Assembly: GCA_027676805.1 (NCBI GenBank)
Contig: JAQENU010000021.1
Location: 1 to 14,763, forward strand
DNA length: 14,763 bases
Direction: 5' to 3'
From: Coprobacillaceae bacterium UN01-12pH3A
Lineage (GTDB): Bacteria; Bacillota_I; Bacilli_A; Erysipelotrichales; Coprobacillaceae
The translations under genes were made by a program, and so were the position numbers. This document shows, piece after piece, positions 12,908-14,763 of this stretch; the stretch's first letter is position 1, and every line of letters starts with the position of its first letter. The notes beneath the pieces are model-generated. The model saw nothing but the letters and a program-made list of their open reading frames with translations. It made no database searches and was not told the origin of the DNA.

Positions 12908-13825
12908 ATGCCAGGACAAATTATTACCATCGTATTAGTTACCATTGTTATTTTAGTGGGTCTCATGATTGTCGCAAAAACGATTCGTATTGTTCCTCAA
13001 TCAAACTGCTATGTCGTAGAAAGATTGGGTGCTTACAACCGTTCTTGCAACGTTGGAGTACACATCCTCATTCCATTTTTTGATCGTGTTGCCAATCGTG
13101 TTTCTTTAAAAGAACAAGTGGTTGATTTCGAACCACAGCCGGTAATTACCAAAGATAACGTTACGATGCAGATCGATACCGTTGTCTATTTCCAGATTAC
13201 CGATCCGAAATTATTTACTTACGGAGTTGTGCGACCAATCAATGCAATTGAAAATTTAACCGCAACTACATTACGTAACATTATCGGGGATCTAGAATTA
13301 GATGAAACCTTAACATCTCGTGACCTTATCAATGCAAAGATGAGAAGTATCCTTGATGAAGCCACAGATCCATGGGGAATTAAAGTACACCGTGTTGAAG
13401 TTAAAAACATTATTCCGCCACGTGATATTCAAGAAGCCATGGAAAAACAAATGCGTGCTGAACGTGAAAGACGTGAAGCAATTCTACAGGCAGAAGGTAA
13501 GAAAACCGCTGCTATCTTAACAGCCGAAGGAGAAAAAGAATCAACGATCCTGCGTGCTGAAGCAGATAAAGAAGCTAAGATTACAAGAGCGACCGGGGAA
13601 GCTGAAGCCTTACGTTTAGTTTTTGAAGCTCAGGCAAAAGGGATTGCTTATATCAATGAAGCATCACCTCAGCCGGCTTATGTACAATTGCAAGGATATA
13701 AAGCATTGGAAAAATTATCTGAAGGAGAAGCGACAAAGATTATTATCCCAAGTGAAATCCAAGGATTAGCCGGATTGGTTTCTTCGGTGAAAGAAATCGC
13801 AACAGATCCTAAAAAAGAAAAATAA
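12908..13825 (+). CDS. qmcA: SPFH/stomatin-family membrane scaffold protein (QmcA type)
   Basis: A 305-residue protein anchored by one N-terminal helix (about 5-23). The SPFH domain (25-185) contains YVVERLGAYNRSCNVGVHIL, ITKDNVTMQIDTVVYFQI-like strands, LRNIIGDLELDETL (122-135) and DPWGIKVHRVEVKNI (154-168), aligning closely with E. coli QmcA/stomatin rather than with FloA/FloT flotillins. A charged coiled coil with repeated AEGEK and AEADK-type words covers about 175-235, and a hydrophobic C-terminal part from about 260 follows. Such proteins oligomerise on the membrane and organise proteases or lipid domains; the partner here is not shown. GGAGAG precedes the start. The NfeD-SPFH pairing matches ybbK-qmcA of E. 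coli. A strong terminator follows. Confidence 0.92.
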   Translation: MPGQIITIVLVTIVILVGLMIVAKTIRIVPQSNCYVVERLGAYNRSCNVGVHILIPFFDRVANRVSLKEQVVDFEPQPVITKDNVTMQIDTVVYFQITDPKLFTYGVVRPINAIENLTATTLRNIIGDLELDETLTSRDLINAKMRSILDEATDPWGIKVHRVEVKNIIPPRDIQEAMEKQMRAERERREAILQAEGKKTAAILTAEGEKESTILRAEADKEAKITRATGEAEALRLVFEAQAKGIAYINEASPQPAYVQLQGYKALEKLSEGEATKIIIPSEIQGLAGLVSSVKEIATDPKKEK

Positions 13826-13830
13826 AGAAA

Positions 13831-13870
13831 AGAAGTCTTTGAGCCAAGCGGGTTCAAAGACTTTTATTTT
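13831..13870 (+). terminator. Bidirectional terminator between qmcA and the Cof-type HAD gene
   Basis: AAGTCTTTGAGCC (13833-13845) and GGTTCAAAGACTT (13851-13863) form a 13-bp stem with one wobble around a 5-base loop. The plus strand continues TTATTTTA and the minus strand TCTTTTCTTTATT, so both convergent genes can end here. The right T-run covers the stop codon of the HAD gene. Confidence 0.85.
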
Positions 13871-14640
13871 ATCCAGCCAAAGTGTCGGCAGGCAAATTCA
13901 ATGCCATCTTCAATGTTTGCCTTTGTAACAAAGGTGGCTTTCTTTTTTAGTGCATCACAGGCATTTCCCATCGCAATTTTAGTCCAGCCATCTTGAAACA
14001 TGACTAAATCGTTATAATCATCACCAAAAACCACAACATTATTTAAATTACCATTTACTTGTTGGATCATCTCAATGATGCCTTGATCTTTCTGATCATG
14101 CTGAAATGTTAAATAGTCTTCGACAAAACGAATATGTCCTATTGTATCTAACAGATGAAGTTCATTTTCTTTTTCTTTAGGAACAGCAATATAGATTTTA
14201 TAGATGTTCTCATAATCTTCATAAGAGTGATTTGAATCTAAAAAGTAGCGTGTTGGTTCTTTTCTAAATCCAACTTGCTCTATAAAACGCATATTTTTCA
14301 TTCTCACGTCAATATTATCATCAGTAGCTATCAATATACCAAACCCAGCTTTTTCTGCCTCACAGCATAAAGAAACTGCCTTTTTATGATCTAATGGGCT
14401 ATTCTTTATCAACTGGTCATGGATCGTTAAAGCAGCACCGCCATTGCTGACAATATGATGGATTCCTGCCAGTTTTGCAAATGCCTTCGTCTTATAATAA
14501 GCACGACCTGTCGCTATACAGACAAAATGTCCATTCTCCTGCAGCAAGCGAATGGTCTTTTTTGCACTGGGAATTAATTCTCCAGTTGTTTTATTTGTCA
14601 AAGTGCCATCAATATCAAAGAAAAAATATTTTTTATCCAT
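13864..14640 (-). CDS. Cof-type HAD-IIB phosphatase
   Basis: A 258-residue sugar-phosphate-type phosphatase of the Cof/HAD-IIB family. Motif I is DIDGT at 9-13 (Asp9 nucleophile, Asp11 acid), motif II ATGR at 43-46, SNGGA at 65-69 is typical of the family, the basic residue is Lys184 in HDQKDQG, and motif IV is FGDDYNDLVMF at 205-215. The cap domain lies between about 80 and 180. The usual family KG-x-GK form of motif III is replaced by DQKDQGI, a common variant. Substrate unknown; phosphorylated sugars, flavin or pyridoxal phosphate are dephosphorylated by relatives. Cytoplasmic. Start is supported by GGGGAGG about nine bases upstream. It faces the qmcA operon and shares its terminator; upstream lies another minus-strand gene beyond the window. 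Confidence 0.9.
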   Translation of the reverse strand: MDKKYFFFDIDGTLTNKTTGELIPSAKKTIRLLQENGHFVCIATGRAYYKTKAFAKLAGIHHIVSNGGAALTIHDQLIKNSPLDHKKAVSLCCEAEKAGFGILIATDDNIDVRMKNMRFIEQVGFRKEPTRYFLDSNHSYEDYENIYKIYIAVPKEKENELHLLDTIGHIRFVEDYLTFQHDQKDQGIIEMIQQVNGNLNNVVVFGDDYNDLVMFQDGWTKIAMGNACDALKKKATFVTKANIEDGIEFACRHFGWIK

Positions 14641-14666
14641 CTTTTATTTCCTCCCCATTGCCTTTA

Positions 14667-14672
14667 ATTATA
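14667..14672 (-). promoter_or_regulatory. Probable -10 box of the Cof-type HAD gene
   Basis: A perfect TATAAT on the minus strand lies about 12 bases upstream of the ribosome binding site. The hexamer 17 bases further upstream is not a good -35 match, so this is a moderate call; the terminator beyond it implies the gene needs its own promoter. Confidence 0.5.
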
Positions 14673-14721
14673 CGAAAAAAAGAGAAATAGTACACTAAAA
14701 TGAGTAGAAATCTCTCTCCTA

Positions 14722-14749
14722 CAAAACAAAAAAAGGAGGAAACCCTCCT
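14722..14749 (-). terminator. Terminator of a minus-strand gene outside the window
   Basis: AGGAGG and CCTCCT pair perfectly around a 4-base loop (14734-14749). On the minus strand the stem runs into TTTTTTTG then TTTTG, a classic intrinsic terminator. The gene it ends must lie to the right of the window. Confidence 0.8.
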
Positions 14750-14763
14750 CTCTTCTCTTACCC

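Overview
The window is AT-rich, densely packed bacterial chromosome from a low-GC Gram-positive (Bacillota). Evidence for this is the AGGAGG-type ribosome binding sites, sigma-A promoters of the TTGACA/TATAAT kind, short intergenic gaps, lipoprotein signal peptides, a PerR-type Fur regulator, a ScrK-type fructokinase and a Bacillus-like ydcC-alr gene pair. The overall flavour suggests an Erysipelotrichia-like gut anaerobe, but that is inference; no rRNA or other decisive marker is present. I see no tRNA, rRNA, CRISPR array, intact mobile element or phage gene.

Layout. Positions 43-5624 form a minus-strand block: hflX (ribosome-associated GTPase), then from its own promoter scrK (ROK fructokinase) and a cysteine-rich C_GCAxxG_C_C protein with no gap between them, then a hairpin, an MFS transporter, an RluA-type pseudouridine synthase and an alpha/beta hydrolase. 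Diverging from hflX on the plus strand are a YlbJ-like nucleoside-recognition membrane protein and perR. The perR promoter carries a near-consensus Fur/Per box and the gene ends in a clear terminator. A gap of about 270 bases follows; its middle is unexplained and may be a decayed remnant. On the minus strand come a membrane-anchored LolA/YdcC-like protein and alr, each in its own transcription context.

The centre-right holds a lone plus-strand DUF378 membrane protein. It converges on a minus-strand operon of two paralogous thioredoxin-like lipoproteins, deoD (purine nucleoside phosphorylase) and a HAD-IB phosphatase, all overlapping or nearly so. The two convergent units share interleaved terminators. 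From the divergent promoter region near 12,040 a plus-strand operon runs through an uncharacterised 121-residue protein, an NfeD-type membrane protein and a QmcA/stomatin-type SPFH protein. It converges on a Cof-type HAD phosphatase through a bidirectional terminator. The right edge carries the terminator of a minus-strand gene lying outside the window.

Most of the window is housekeeping: ribosome rescue, rRNA/tRNA modification, sugar phosphorylation, D-alanine supply, purine salvage, peroxide sensing and membrane organisation. The least explained parts are the tandem lipoproteins with a shared C-terminal motif, the unknown first gene of the NfeD-SPFH operon, the gap at 7106-7296, and the cysteine-rich protein coupled to the fructokinase. 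I found nothing that clearly amounts to a new defence or mobile system. Several start codons are placed downstream of the longest open frame because ribosome binding sites and promoters support the shorter form (hflX, alr, deoD, rluA-like, ydcC-like, HAD-IB, second lipoprotein). The first 42 bases hold no recognisable gene or terminator.
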